This document shows, piece by piece, positions 1 to 6,047 of a DNA stretch of 8,014 nucleotides (its first letter is position 1; each line of letters starts with the position of its first letter). The stretch is from the NCBI GenBank assembly GCA_015295885.1, contig DVEE01000024.1, positions 1 through 8,014 on the forward strand, given 5' to 3'. The notes under the pieces were generated by a model. It did not search any database and was not told the origin of the DNA. It was given only the letters and a program-made list of their open reading frames with translations. Made by a program: the position numbers and the translations under genes. This DNA comes from Leptolyngbyaceae cyanobacterium M65_K2018_010. GTDB lineage: Bacteria > Cyanobacteriota > Cyanobacteriia > Phormidesmidales > Phormidesmidaceae.

Positions 1-1688
1 TGCTCGACGGTGACCTCATGGCCCGGCGGGGGCAGGATTTCTAGGGGCCGCACCGCCAATCCCAGAACTCGAGTACCGGCGCTGGCCAGGCGGTCGTTGT
101 GGTCGCGGATGTGATCCATCCAGGCTAGATCGAGGGGTTCCGTACGGTTCTCTACCCAAACCCGGCTGCAAATTTGTAGCAAACCATCCACTGACCCCTT
201 AGTGATGGCGATGTAGGGCGTTTTCAGCAGGGTGGGAATGAAGGGCAACAGTTGGGTAGAGGGATTGTTGTATCGCCAGCGATCGCCCTCGCATTCAACC
301 TGGTGAATCGTGGTCATGCGTTTGCGATCGGAGTCGAAGGGGGCCTCGGCTTTTCTGGGAAAGAGCTGTTCCAGATCGGCCTTATCTAACCCGAGGCGAT
401 CGGCCGCTACCACCAGGGCAATCTCCGTCGGATCGCCCAGGGCCTTGGGAACATCGGCGTCGGCTGGGTTGCTTGGCCCAGTCCCAGTGGGGCGTTCCGG
501 TAGCAGGGCATTGTTGCACAGGGCACTACCTACCAGGGTAACCGCTAGGGGTGGGGGCAGTTGAGTGCCCTGACCCGGGTGGAAGTAGGACTGTTGGCCA
601 TCTAACCAGGAAGTAATTTCCGCAAAGCTTTCCCGCAGTTCAACTCGCTGCCCGGCCAGGGACAGAATGGTAACCGTCATACGGTTTTCGGTCAGGGTGC
701 CGGTTTTATCGGCGCAAATGGTGGTGACTGACCCGAGGGTTTCCACGGCCGGTAGCTTGCGAATCAGGGCTCGCCGTTTCAGCATCCGCTGCGACCCGAT
801 GGCCAGGGCAATGGTGACTACCGCTGGCAAGCCTTCGGGAATGATGGCCACGGCCAGACTGACTGCCGTTAACAACATCGTTTCAAGATCTTCGCCCCGC
901 ATCATGCCAAAGGCAAAAATCACGACGACTAAGGCTAGGGCGATGACGGCCAGGCGGCGGCCCAGGTGGTCTAACCGTCGTTGGAGCGGGGTTTGTTCGG
1001 GCTGAACTGACTGAATGGAATCGGCAATTTGTCCCAATTCCGTGGCCATGCCAGTTTCGGTCACCACCGCTCGGCCGCGACCATAGATGACGATGGTGCC
1101 CATGAAAACCAGGTTATGGCGATCGCCCAGGGGGATGTCGGCACCTGGGATTGCCGCCACGCTCTTCTCCACCGCATTCGATTCGCCGGTAAAGGTGGCC
1201 TCCTGAGTACGCAGGTTAGTGCAGTCCAGCAAACGGGCGTCGGCGGGCACCTGATCGCCGTCCTCCAATTGAATGATGTCCCCCGGTACCAGGTCCCTAG
1301 CCAGGATCTCCTGCCATTCGCCCTGACGTAAGACCCGGGCCTTCGGCACCGCCATTTTCTTTAGGGCCGCAAACTCCTGACCGGCTCGATATTCCTGGGC
1401 GAAACCAAACAGGCCATTGAACATGACGATGGCCAGAATGGCCGCCGTATCTTGCAGATCCCCAAAGGCCGCCGAGATGAAGGCCGCTACAATTAGTACC
1501 AGTACCGTAGTTGCCGTAAACTGCTCCCATAGCATCAGCCAGGGGCTTTTGGGGGGGCGTTCTCGCAGTTCATTGATGCCGAAATGGGCCAGCCGCTGAG
1601 CTGCTTCCCCGTGACTTAAACCCGAGTCAAGCGTGGTATCTAGCTGACGCAAAACCTCAGCAGATTCCAGGCAGTGCCAGTTGCTCAT
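1..1688 (-). CDS. P2-type cation-transporting ATPase, partial (C-terminus beyond the left edge)
   Basis: This is an ATP-driven cation pump of the inner or thylakoid membrane, most likely a calcium or other type II pump. The 562 complete codons read without a break. In order there is a cation-ATPase N-terminal region (about 1-50), M1/M2 (about 58-98), an actuator domain with TGES at 167-170, M3/M4 (about 246-300) with the ion-site motif PEGLP at 284-288, the phosphorylation motif DKTGT with Asp327, and a nucleotide-binding domain with GDPTE (418-422), PFDSDRKRM (450-458) and KGS (Lys497). The glutamate in PEGLP and the absence of a heavy-metal-binding N-terminus and CPC motif argue for P2 rather than P1B. 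Family members are about 900 residues long, so roughly a third is missing, including the M5-M10 residues that would fix the ion. ATG at 1688 is preceded by GGGAG with a 9-nt spacer. The substrate (Ca, Na or Mn) is inferred only. Confidence 0.95.
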   Translation of the reverse strand, partial: MSNWHCLESAEVLRQLDTTLDSGLSHGEAAQRLAHFGINELRERPPKSPWLMLWEQFTATTVLVLIVAAFISAAFGDLQDTAAILAIVMFNGLFGFAQEYRAGQEFAALKKMAVPKARVLRQGEWQEILARDLVPGDIIQLEDGDQVPADARLLDCTNLRTQEATFTGESNAVEKSVAAIPGADIPLGDRHNLVFMGTIVIYGRGRAVVTETGMATELGQIADSIQSVQPEQTPLQRRLDHLGRRLAVIALALVVVIFAFGMMRGEDLETMLLTAVSLAVAIIPEGLPAVVTIALAIGSQRMLKRRALIRKLPAVETLGSVTTICADKTGTLTENRMTVTILSLAGQRVELRESFAEITSWLDGQQSYFHPGQGTQLPPPLAVTLVGSALCNNALLPERPTGTGPSNPADADVPKALGDPTEIALVVAADRLGLDKADLEQLFPRKAEAPFDSDRKRMTTIHQVECEGDRWRYNNPSTQLLPFIPTLLKTPYIAITKGSVDGLLQICSRVWVENRTEPLDLAWMDHIRDHNDRLASAGTRVLGLAVRPLEILPPPGHEVTVE

Positions 1689-1740
1689 AGGGGGGTGCTC
1701 CCACACTTTAGTCGCCAAGATTCCATCCCATCTGGCAATT

Positions 1741-1773
1741 TAGCGTTGGCTCTCGCTGAGAAACCCAACGCTA
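1741..1773. repeat. 9-bp perfect inverted repeat, 15-nt loop
   Basis: TAGCGTTGG at 1741-1749 is matched exactly by CCAACGCTA at 1765-1773. On the minus strand it reads TAGCGTTGGGTTTC and onwards, which resembles the GTTGGGTTTC palindromic repeats scattered between genes in many cyanobacterial genomes (recalled, not checked). No T-tract follows on either strand, so an intrinsic terminator is unlikely. It lies in the 181-bp gap between the solute-binding protein gene and the ATPase gene, both on the minus strand. Confidence 0.5.
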
Positions 1774-1815
1774 TCCACGGTTTCCTTAGGTGGGTTGTGA
1801 TCCGTTCTAGCCGTA

Positions 1816-1835
1816 CCCGGCTTAGGCAAGCTGGG
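1816..1835. repeat. Short imperfect hairpin (8-bp arms, AGGC loop)
   Basis: CCCGGCTT (1816-1823) and AAGCTGGG (1828-1835) can pair on the plus strand with one G-U wobble. No T-run follows on either strand. It is the second of three inverted repeats in this gap; its function is unknown and chance is possible in GC-rich sequence. Confidence 0.25.
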
Positions 1836-1850
1836 CGACCTCGCGGTCAT

Positions 1851-1886
1851 CAACCCGGTGAGGGAGCCCTTACCCCGTTAGGGTTG
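1851..1886 (-). terminator. Nested inverted repeat at the 3' end of the solute-binding protein gene
   Basis: Outer arms CAACCC (1851-1856) and GGGTTG (1881-1886) enclose inner arms GGTGAGGG (1857-1864) and CCCTTACC (1867-1874), which match at 7 of 8 positions. The structure overlaps the stop codon at 1870-1872. It could end or stabilise the transcript of the solute-binding protein gene, but no U-tract follows, so a classical intrinsic terminator is not shown. Confidence 0.25.
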
Positions 1887-2997
1887 ACCGGCGCATCTGC
1901 TCCCACAGCTGATCATAGCGGGCCTGGGCAGTGGGAGGCAGCGGTTCTAAAAATTCGCTACGCTCTAGCAAACCCGGTTGGGTCAATAACTTGGCCTGGT
2001 CCTGGAGAACTGCCGGCCACTGGTTTCCGGGGGTATCCCAGAGCCAGGGAGATAAGCCCTGGCTGTATACGGCCATTTGGGTGGTGAAATCCGCGGCCAA
2101 GCTAAAGTTCAGCCAGTCGGTAGCTAAGGGTTGGGCGGCCTGGGCTCGACTGGGTTGCACCCAAAGGTCGGCACTGGCCAAGGTGCCCTCTGGCGGAATG
2201 GCCACTTGCAAATGCCGATACCGTTTCATCACCGGCAATAGGGCATCGAGCCAACCAACGACCGCGGCCCCATCCCCTGCCGCCAGGGCTTTCAGGCTGT
2301 GGTCTGAGTTGTACCAGCGTACCTGCTGCTGGAGTGAGGCCAGAAAGCTTTCTAATCCCTTGACTGCCCGAGGATCTGCACTGTTGGCGGAAGCCCCCAG
2401 GGCCTTCAGTGCCAGGCCTAGGACCAGGCGGGGATGTTCGGGCAGCATTAGGCGTCGGGTCAGGGCCGGTTGCAGCAGATCGGACCAGCTTTGCAAGGGG
2501 GTATCCAGCCTGTGGGTATCGTAGAGCATGGCCAGCACCGTCCAGCGATAGGGCAGGCCCCACACGGCGCCCCTGGCCTCTACCCAGCCCTGGCGATCGC
2601 GGCGGACCAGGGGCGGCCAGACCCCAGGCAGTTGTGACCAGCGTTCTAGGTCATCGGTCTGAATCGGTTGAATTAACCCCTGCTGAATAATTGGCGCCAA
2701 CCAGTAGTCGGCCTGGGTGACCCAGTGGGCGATGGCGGTGGGAGTGGCGGCGGCGGCAGCAGCGGGGGTGTGCCAGGTTTGCAGCAGGGTGTATAGCTGG
2801 AGTAGCGAATCTTTGGCCATGATAGCGACCTGACCCAGATCCGCCTGTTGCCGCTGAAAGGTTTGAATCAACTGCACCGGCACCGACCCCGCCAGCAGGG
2901 CCAGGGTCAGATCGCCCGTTGGGGTGCGTTGACAGCCTGCCCCTAGGGCCGCTAGCGAAATGCCTAGGGAGCTGGTCAGAAATGTGCGACGATGCAT
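1870..2997 (-). CDS. PotD-like periplasmic solute-binding lipoprotein
   Basis: This appears to be an extracellular solute-binding protein of the spermidine/putrescine (PotD) type that would deliver a substrate to an ABC importer. The N-terminus has twin arginines (RRTFL, Arg3-Arg4), a hydrophobic stretch and LGAGC with Cys22, so a Tat-like signal with lipid attachment is likely. The lipobox is not perfect, with Gly at -3. Later landmarks are a predicted lobe-hinge motif WGLPYRW (146-152) and ADLWVQPSRA (about 276-285), typical of this fold, and an alanine-rich patch near 79-84. The length of 375 residues is normal. No permease or ATPase subunit genes lie beside it, so it is an orphan whose partner would be elsewhere. 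The polyamine substrate is inferred from family resemblance alone. ATG at 2997 has no strong Shine-Dalgarno sequence; it was chosen because it places the signal peptide at the very N-terminus. Confidence 0.85.
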   Translation of the reverse strand: MHRRTFLTSSLGISLAALGAGCQRTPTGDLTLALLAGSVPVQLIQTFQRQQADLGQVAIMAKDSLLQLYTLLQTWHTPAAAAAATPTAIAHWVTQADYWLAPIIQQGLIQPIQTDDLERWSQLPGVWPPLVRRDRQGWVEARGAVWGLPYRWTVLAMLYDTHRLDTPLQSWSDLLQPALTRRLMLPEHPRLVLGLALKALGASANSADPRAVKGLESFLASLQQQVRWYNSDHSLKALAAGDGAAVVGWLDALLPVMKRYRHLQVAIPPEGTLASADLWVQPSRAQAAQPLATDWLNFSLAADFTTQMAVYSQGLSPWLWDTPGNQWPAVLQDQAKLLTQPGLLERSEFLEPLPPTAQARYDQLWEQMRRSTLTG

Positions 2998-3066
2998 GGG
3001 TTGAGGTTAACCTGGGCCCCAAAGGGTCCGACAATACTAACCAACCTTAGCGTTTTACGGGCCGCC

Positions 3067-3183
3067 ATGAAGTCCATCCGCGATATTGTCAACGTTGCGA
3101 TCGCCTTGATCCTACTGTCCTTTATTGGCCTCAGCCTAGTCAGGCTCACCTACACCCTGCTCCACAGCCACAATATTCTTTGA
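3067..3183 (+). CDS. Small single-span membrane protein, 38 residues
   Basis: The family is not recognised. The reading frame encodes a short basic head (MKSIRD), one hydrophobic span of about 22-25 residues (roughly 8-31, rich in Ile, Leu and Val) and a short polar tail ending in HSHNIL. The size and layout resemble the small subunits that cyanobacteria use in photosynthetic and respiratory membrane complexes, but the sequence does not match those I remember (PetG, PetL, PetN, PsaM, PsbX, Psb30). A longer in-frame start at 2992 would overlap the start of the divergent solute-binding protein gene and add a residue stretch without membrane character, so ATG at 3067 is preferred. No clear Shine-Dalgarno sequence precedes it. 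A HIP1 site lies inside the gene at 3097-3104. It could still be a chance reading frame. Confidence 0.5.
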   Translation: MKSIRDIVNVAIALILLSFIGLSLVRLTYTLLHSHNIL

Positions 3184-3199
3184 AGTCAATTCTTTGAAG
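3175..3199. repeat. 11-bp direct repeat over a stop codon
   Basis: ATTCTTTGAAG occurs at 3175-3185 and again at 3189-3199, a 14-nt period. The first copy contains the TGA stop of the 38-residue gene. The second copy also forms a small inverted repeat (TTCTT-TG-AAGAA). It looks like slippage; no function is evident. Confidence 0.4.
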
Positions 3200-3269
3200 A
3201 AACCTCTGGGGCCATCTGCCTGGGCTCGAAGGTCAGCAGCGGCCTTCCTCTGATTGGCCAGGCCCGCCC

Positions 3270-4163
3270 TTAACGCCCATGGTGCCGCTGCCAGGCTAGC
3301 CGAGCCGCCCCGACCATGCCGGCCCGATTGCCCAGGGCCGCGGTCAAAATCTGCAGCCCCTGCCGGGAACTGGGTAGCACCCGGCTGGTGACCTCGGCTT
3401 CGGTAGTCGGGAGAAAGAAGGGAGCCGCTGCGCTAATGCCCCCTCCCAAGATCACCGCCTCTGGGGTGAGGATATAGACCAGGCTGGCCAGGCCCGCCCC
3501 CAGCCAGCGACCATAGGTTTGCCAAAAGGCGAGGGCGGCGGTGTCTCCAGCTTGGGCCCTGTGAAACAGTTCCGCTGGACTCAGCCCGGTCTCGCGCTGG
3601 ATCGCCTGGACCGAGCAGTATTGCTCCAAGGATCCCCGATTGCCGCTGTTGCAGGGGGGGCCGTCAGGGTTGAGGGTGATTAAACCCAGTTCTCCGGCCG
3701 TGCCGTGGCGACCCACAAACAATTGCCCTCCCAAAATGATCGCCCCCCCTACGCCCGTGCCCAGGGTCAACATCACCACATCCTGGAACGGTTGCCCCGC
3801 CCCCAGCCAAACTTCCCCTAAACCGGCGCAGTTGGCATCGTTTGCAACGGTGGTAGGGCGGCCGGTTTTTGCCTCTAGCCAATCCGCCAGGGGGACATCC
3901 AGCCAACCCGCCAGGTTAATGGCCACCCGAGCGATGCGGCCAGCGGCATCGGCTGGCCCCCGAGTGCCCCCCCCAATGGCCCTAGCTTCCTGGTTAGGAT
4001 CCAGGTGGGCAATGGCCTCGACCATCGCCTCGACCACCGCCTCGGGGGTCGAGGGTTGGGGGGTAGGAACCGTCAATTCGGCTAGGGTCTGCCCCTTGTC
4101 GCTAAATCGGCCCAGCTTAATGGCTGAACCGCCTAAATCTAGGCCAATCACCTGCGGTGTCAT
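3270..4163 (-). CDS. ROK-family sugar kinase (glucokinase-like) lacking the usual zinc cysteines
   Basis: This is probably a cytoplasmic ATP-dependent hexose kinase, perhaps feeding glucose into glycolysis or glycogen metabolism. Visible motifs are the phosphate-binding DLGGSAIK (9-16), the catalytic aspartate in ANDAN (Asp109), LGTGVGGA (134-141) and the C-terminal ILGGGIS (238-244). At 297 residues the length is normal. The ROK signature is altered: the GH histidine, which normally touches the sugar and zinc, is Leu161 in GELGL. The CxCGxxGC zinc motif reads C171-N-S-G-N-R-G-S178, so only one of three cysteines remains; the following Glu180 is kept. Zinc binding is therefore probably lost. 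Whether this is normal for cyanobacterial ROK proteins cannot be judged from here. The gene starts 19 bp after tRNA-Ala on the same strand, so co-transcription is likely. The exact sugar is not proven. Confidence 0.88.
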   Translation of the reverse strand: MTPQVIGLDLGGSAIKLGRFSDKGQTLAELTVPTPQPSTPEAVVEAMVEAIAHLDPNQEARAIGGGTRGPADAAGRIARVAINLAGWLDVPLADWLEAKTGRPTTVANDANCAGLGEVWLGAGQPFQDVVMLTLGTGVGGAIILGGQLFVGRHGTAGELGLITLNPDGPPCNSGNRGSLEQYCSVQAIQRETGLSPAELFHRAQAGDTAALAFWQTYGRWLGAGLASLVYILTPEAVILGGGISAAAPFFLPTTEAEVTSRVLPSSRQGLQILTAALGNRAGMVGAARLAWQRHHGR

Positions 4164-4164
4164 A

Positions 4165-4178
4165 GATTCCGCTGAATC
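4165..4178 (-). promoter_or_regulatory. Small hairpin covering the ribosome-binding region of the ROK gene
   Basis: On the minus strand GATTC-AGCG-GAATC forms a perfect 5-bp stem with a 4-nt loop. It ends one base before the ROK start codon and holds the only purine-rich stretch (CGGAA) that could serve as a ribosome-binding site. It lies between the tRNA 3' end and the kinase ATG. It could hinder translation or mark the tRNA trailer, but the stem is short and may be chance. Confidence 0.3.
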
Positions 4179-4182
4179 AAAA

Positions 4183-4255
4183 TGGAGATAAGCGGATTCG
4201 AACCGCTGACCCCTTCAATGCCATTGAAGTGCTCTACCAACTGAGCTATATCCCC
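4183..4255 (-). tRNA. tRNA-Ala, anticodon GGC
   Basis: The 73-nt minus-strand sequence folds into a full cloverleaf: acceptor stem GGGGATA/TATCTCC, D stem GCTC/GAGC, anticodon stem CTTCA/TGAAG with loop ATGGCAT (anticodon GGC), a 5-nt variable region and T stem AGCGG/CCGCT with loop TTCGAAT. The acceptor stem has the G3-U70 wobble pair, the classical alanine identity element, which independently supports the alanine call. The discriminator base is A73. The 3' CCA is not encoded; TTTTG follows. It decodes GCC and GCU codons. The ROK kinase gene begins 19 bp downstream. Confidence 0.97.
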
Positions 4256-4258
4256 AAC

Positions 4259-4271
4259 TGCGCTAGGCGCA
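4259..4271. repeat. 5-bp palindromic arms just upstream of tRNA-Ala
   Basis: TGCGC-TAG-GCGCA lies 3 bp upstream of the tRNA 5' end, in the 138-bp divergent region shared with raf1. It may be a processing or regulatory element; the sequence alone gives no function. Nothing else in 4256-4393 looks like a gene. A TTGACG on the minus strand (4307 to 4302) is a possible -35 element for the tRNA, but no convincing -10 sits at the right distance. Confidence 0.25.
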
Positions 4272-4393
4272 TCATTCATCCTCGCTCAATAAAGGTGTTA
4301 TCGTCAACCCCAAATTTTGTCTTACTCTCTGGGGCAGGGGGCGGCCTTCCACGCTAGAGTCAAACATGGACATCTTTACGCAGAGTCATCACA

Positions 4394-5470
4394 ATGGTTT
4401 TCTCCAGCTCATCCCCAGCCCCTGATGCCGAGGCGGTGCAGGAAATTTTGCTCAAGCTACGGCGTAAGCAGGGCACCTGGGTGGATTGGGCACAGGGTTG
4501 CCAAACGCTGCAAAAAGCCCGGCTGACCCCCCAACAAATCTTTGAGGAAACCGGGATTGAACCCATTCACCAAAACCAAATCCTCGTTGCCGCACAGGTC
4601 TATCAGTCGATCCTGAAGGTAGGTCTCACCGAGGCGGCCCAGGCCCACTTTACCGAGCGCGGCAGTGACGCCCTCTACGAACTACGGGTGCTCTCCCAGG
4701 CCGATCGCGCCAGTACCGCCGAATTGATTCTCCACCACGGCCTCGACTCAGAGGAGGTGCGGGAACTGGTGAAGCCGATCAAGGAATATTCCTATCGCAA
4801 AGAGAACCCACCGGGGTTTGGGGATGGGCCGGGGGATGCGATCGCCTTCCACTTTTGGCAGTTGGCGCGCCAAAAAGACGACCTGCAAGACCGCTCTCGT
4901 CTGATTGCCCAGGGTTTGCGCTTTGCCGAAAGCGCTGCCGCTCGACAGCAGATTGAAAAACTGCTGACCGACTTTAGCGTGGTCAAAAGCCGACCGGCCC
5001 CCCTGCTGCCCCTTTACCGCCTAGAAACGGAGAGCGAACTCCCGCGGATTATTCCTATTGTGGGGCAAATGCCCCTCACCGTAGATGACCTCAAGGCTGT
5101 GCCGGTGGCGGTATCCGAAGAACCCTTTGGGCTGATCAGCTTTGCCGGAACCGGGGCCTGGATTGCCGTCCCTGGTTGGCAGGTCATCTTTCGCGCCGAA
5201 GACCCCGTAGGGCTACTCACCCAGGCTCACCAGTTACCCAACTATCCGGCCGAGGGGGCTAACGAACCGGTGCTGGTGGTGGTGGACCGGGCCGATCGCA
5301 GCTGGAGCGATGACAGTTACTTTGTCACCGCCGAGGCCGATCACCTCACCTGGGCCTGGTCTCCCAGCCCCCTAGAGACCCCCATCCTGGGCAAGGTGAT
5401 CCTCATTTTGCGACCCAAACGGATCCTGGATGAAAGCTATAACCAGCAACCCTGGCAAATTGATGAATAG
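4394..5470 (+). CDS. raf1: Rubisco accumulation factor 1 (assembly chaperone)
   Basis: Raf1 is a cytoplasmic chaperone that binds the folded Rubisco large-subunit dimer and guides assembly of the octameric core before small subunits displace it. The 358-residue product has the expected two-part layout. The helical alpha domain (about 10-195) starts with a helix-turn-helix-like region containing TWVDWAQGCQTLQKARLTPQQIFEE-type sequence (28-52). It also has the conserved family block GDGPGDAIAFHFWQLARQ (143-160) and a helix to about 192. The beta-sandwich dimerisation domain follows (about 205-345), with PLYRLETESELPRIIPIVG (206-224) and VFRAEDP-like sequence near 265-271. The length is typical of cyanobacterial Raf1. 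The start at 4394 has only a weak AGAG upstream. A 68-residue gene follows after 9 bp and is probably in the same operon. No carboxysome or Rubisco genes are in the window, as is usual for raf1 in cyanobacteria. Confidence 0.96.
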   Translation: MVFSSSSPAPDAEAVQEILLKLRRKQGTWVDWAQGCQTLQKARLTPQQIFEETGIEPIHQNQILVAAQVYQSILKVGLTEAAQAHFTERGSDALYELRVLSQADRASTAELILHHGLDSEEVRELVKPIKEYSYRKENPPGFGDGPGDAIAFHFWQLARQKDDLQDRSRLIAQGLRFAESAAARQQIEKLLTDFSVVKSRPAPLLPLYRLETESELPRIIPIVGQMPLTVDDLKAVPVAVSEEPFGLISFAGTGAWIAVPGWQVIFRAEDPVGLLTQAHQLPNYPAEGANEPVLVVVDRADRSWSDDSYFVTAEADHLTWAWSPSPLETPILGKVILILRPKRILDESYNQQPWQIDE

Positions 5471-5473
5471 GAG
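5469..5473 (+). promoter_or_regulatory. Strong Shine-Dalgarno sequence overlapping the raf1 stop codon
   Basis: AGGAG begins inside the raf1 TAG stop (5468-5470) and lies 6 nt before the ATG at 5480. This is the strongest ribosome-binding site in the window. It fixes the start of the next gene and suggests translational coupling with raf1. Confidence 0.7.
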
Positions 5474-5479
5474 CCTGTC

Positions 5480-5686
5480 ATGGCCATCGAACGCCGCCTA
5501 TCCCGCGCTATGTTCTTAACCACCGAGGTGGTAGAACTGCGCCAAATGTGTTTAACTCCCGGTCGGGTGTTTGAGCCCGGCAAATACATCGCTGGCGACC
5601 TGCCCGATGTGGCCTTTGAAATGGGCCTGGTGGAAAAGCTGCCGCCGGTACGGGGTAAAAGTGAGGAGGTCGATCCCCAGATCTAG
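5480..5686 (+). CDS. Small protein of unknown function, coupled to raf1
   Basis: The family is not recognised. The 68-residue product has a basic N-terminus (IERRLSR, 3-9), a central part FLTTEVVELRQMCLTPGRVFEPGK (12-35) and the stretch IAGDLPDVAFEMGLVEKL (37-54), then a charged Pro-rich tail. The pattern of a Gly-turn, Tyr-x-x-Gly-Asp, acidic spacer, Ala and a final hydrophobic-Gly-Leu-Val resembles the short beta-alpha modules that read Y.pGD...A...G.v in several unrelated small families, so it may be a small binding fold; this is inference. There is no signal peptide or membrane span. The AGGAG site and the 9-bp gap after raf1 make it very likely expressed with the Rubisco chaperone. A role in carbon fixation is possible but rests only on position. 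Confidence 0.78.
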   Translation: MAIERRLSRAMFLTTEVVELRQMCLTPGRVFEPGKYIAGDLPDVAFEMGLVEKLPPVRGKSEEVDPQI

Positions 5687-5700
5687 GCTCCTAGGGCCTA
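5684..5700 (+). terminator. Weak hairpin directly after the 68-residue gene
   Basis: TAGGC (5684-5688, containing the stop codon) pairs with GCCTA (5696-5700) around a 7-nt loop. A TTTT run occurs only 10 nt later (5710-5713), too far for a standard intrinsic terminator. It is a candidate end of the raf1 operon. Confidence 0.2.
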
Positions 5701-5713
5701 AGCGGGTAGTTTT

Positions 5714-5736
5714 ACGGCGTCGAAACACCGTATGAT
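5714..5736 (+). promoter_or_regulatory. Candidate promoter of the DUF2283 gene with an inverted repeat spacer
   Basis: TATGAT (5731-5736) matches the -10 consensus at five of six positions and lies 48 bp before the DUF2283 ATG. Just upstream are ACGGCGT (5714-5720) and ACACCGT (5725-5731), an inverted repeat with one mismatch and a CGAA loop; read on the minus strand the loop is TTCG. The hexamer 17 bp upstream (AGTTTT) is a poor -35, so activation by a regulator bound to the inverted repeat is conceivable. Confidence 0.3.
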
Positions 5737-5784
5737 AACGGCGATTAACCCTACGCCTCCTCAACCTAGTGGGCTACCTACCCC

Positions 5785-6006
5785 ATGCAGATTACCTACG
5801 ACCCTGAGCGGGATATTCTCCAGATTGAATTCAGCAGCCGCGAAATTGGTGAAACCGCCCGCATTTCCCCCAATCTGATTCTGGATTACGACGACGATGG
5901 CCTGGTGGTGGGGATGGAAATTCGCCAGGCATCCCAACGGGTTGAGCGTCCCATGTCGGTCACCTTTACGGTCGGTCCGGCCAATCTGGATAAACCTCCG
6001 GTTTAA
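5785..6006 (+). CDS. DUF2283 family protein
   Basis: The 73-residue product matches the DUF2283 pattern: YDPERDILQIEF (5-16), an acidic turn, ISPNLILDYDDDGLVVGMEIRQAS (27-50) and a short tail. Members are small beta-rich proteins, common in cyanobacteria and often linked to toxin-antitoxin or stress contexts, but with no established biochemical role. The tail after residue 52 (VERPMSVTFTVGPANLDK) extends a little past the core. The gene lies 98 bp after the raf1 operon and may have its own promoter. There is no toxin gene next to it. The start at 5785 has no strong Shine-Dalgarno sequence, but it begins the family motif at the expected distance. Confidence 0.88.
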   Translation: MQITYDPERDILQIEFSSREIGETARISPNLILDYDDDGLVVGMEIRQASQRVERPMSVTFTVGPANLDKPPV

Positions 6007-6021
6007 GGAGGGTTTGCTCCT
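6006..6021. terminator. Small hairpin between convergent genes
   Basis: AGGAG (6006-6010) and CTCCT (6017-6021) flank a GGTTTG loop between the DUF2283 stop (6004-6006) and the aminotransferase stop (6048-6050). Being between convergent genes it could act in either direction. Neither side has a T-tract, so the evidence is weak. Confidence 0.25.
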
Positions 6022-6047
6022 GCCGAGCCAAGGTTCAACGTCCTACC

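Noticed and set aside
2992..3066. Longer start for the small membrane protein (63 residues)
   Set aside because: It would begin inside the divergent solute-binding protein gene, and the added residues look like translated promoter sequence.
4283..4307. TTGACG on the minus strand as a -35 element for tRNA-Ala
   Set aside because: No acceptable -10 hexamer lies 16-18 bp downstream, so it was not listed as a promoter.
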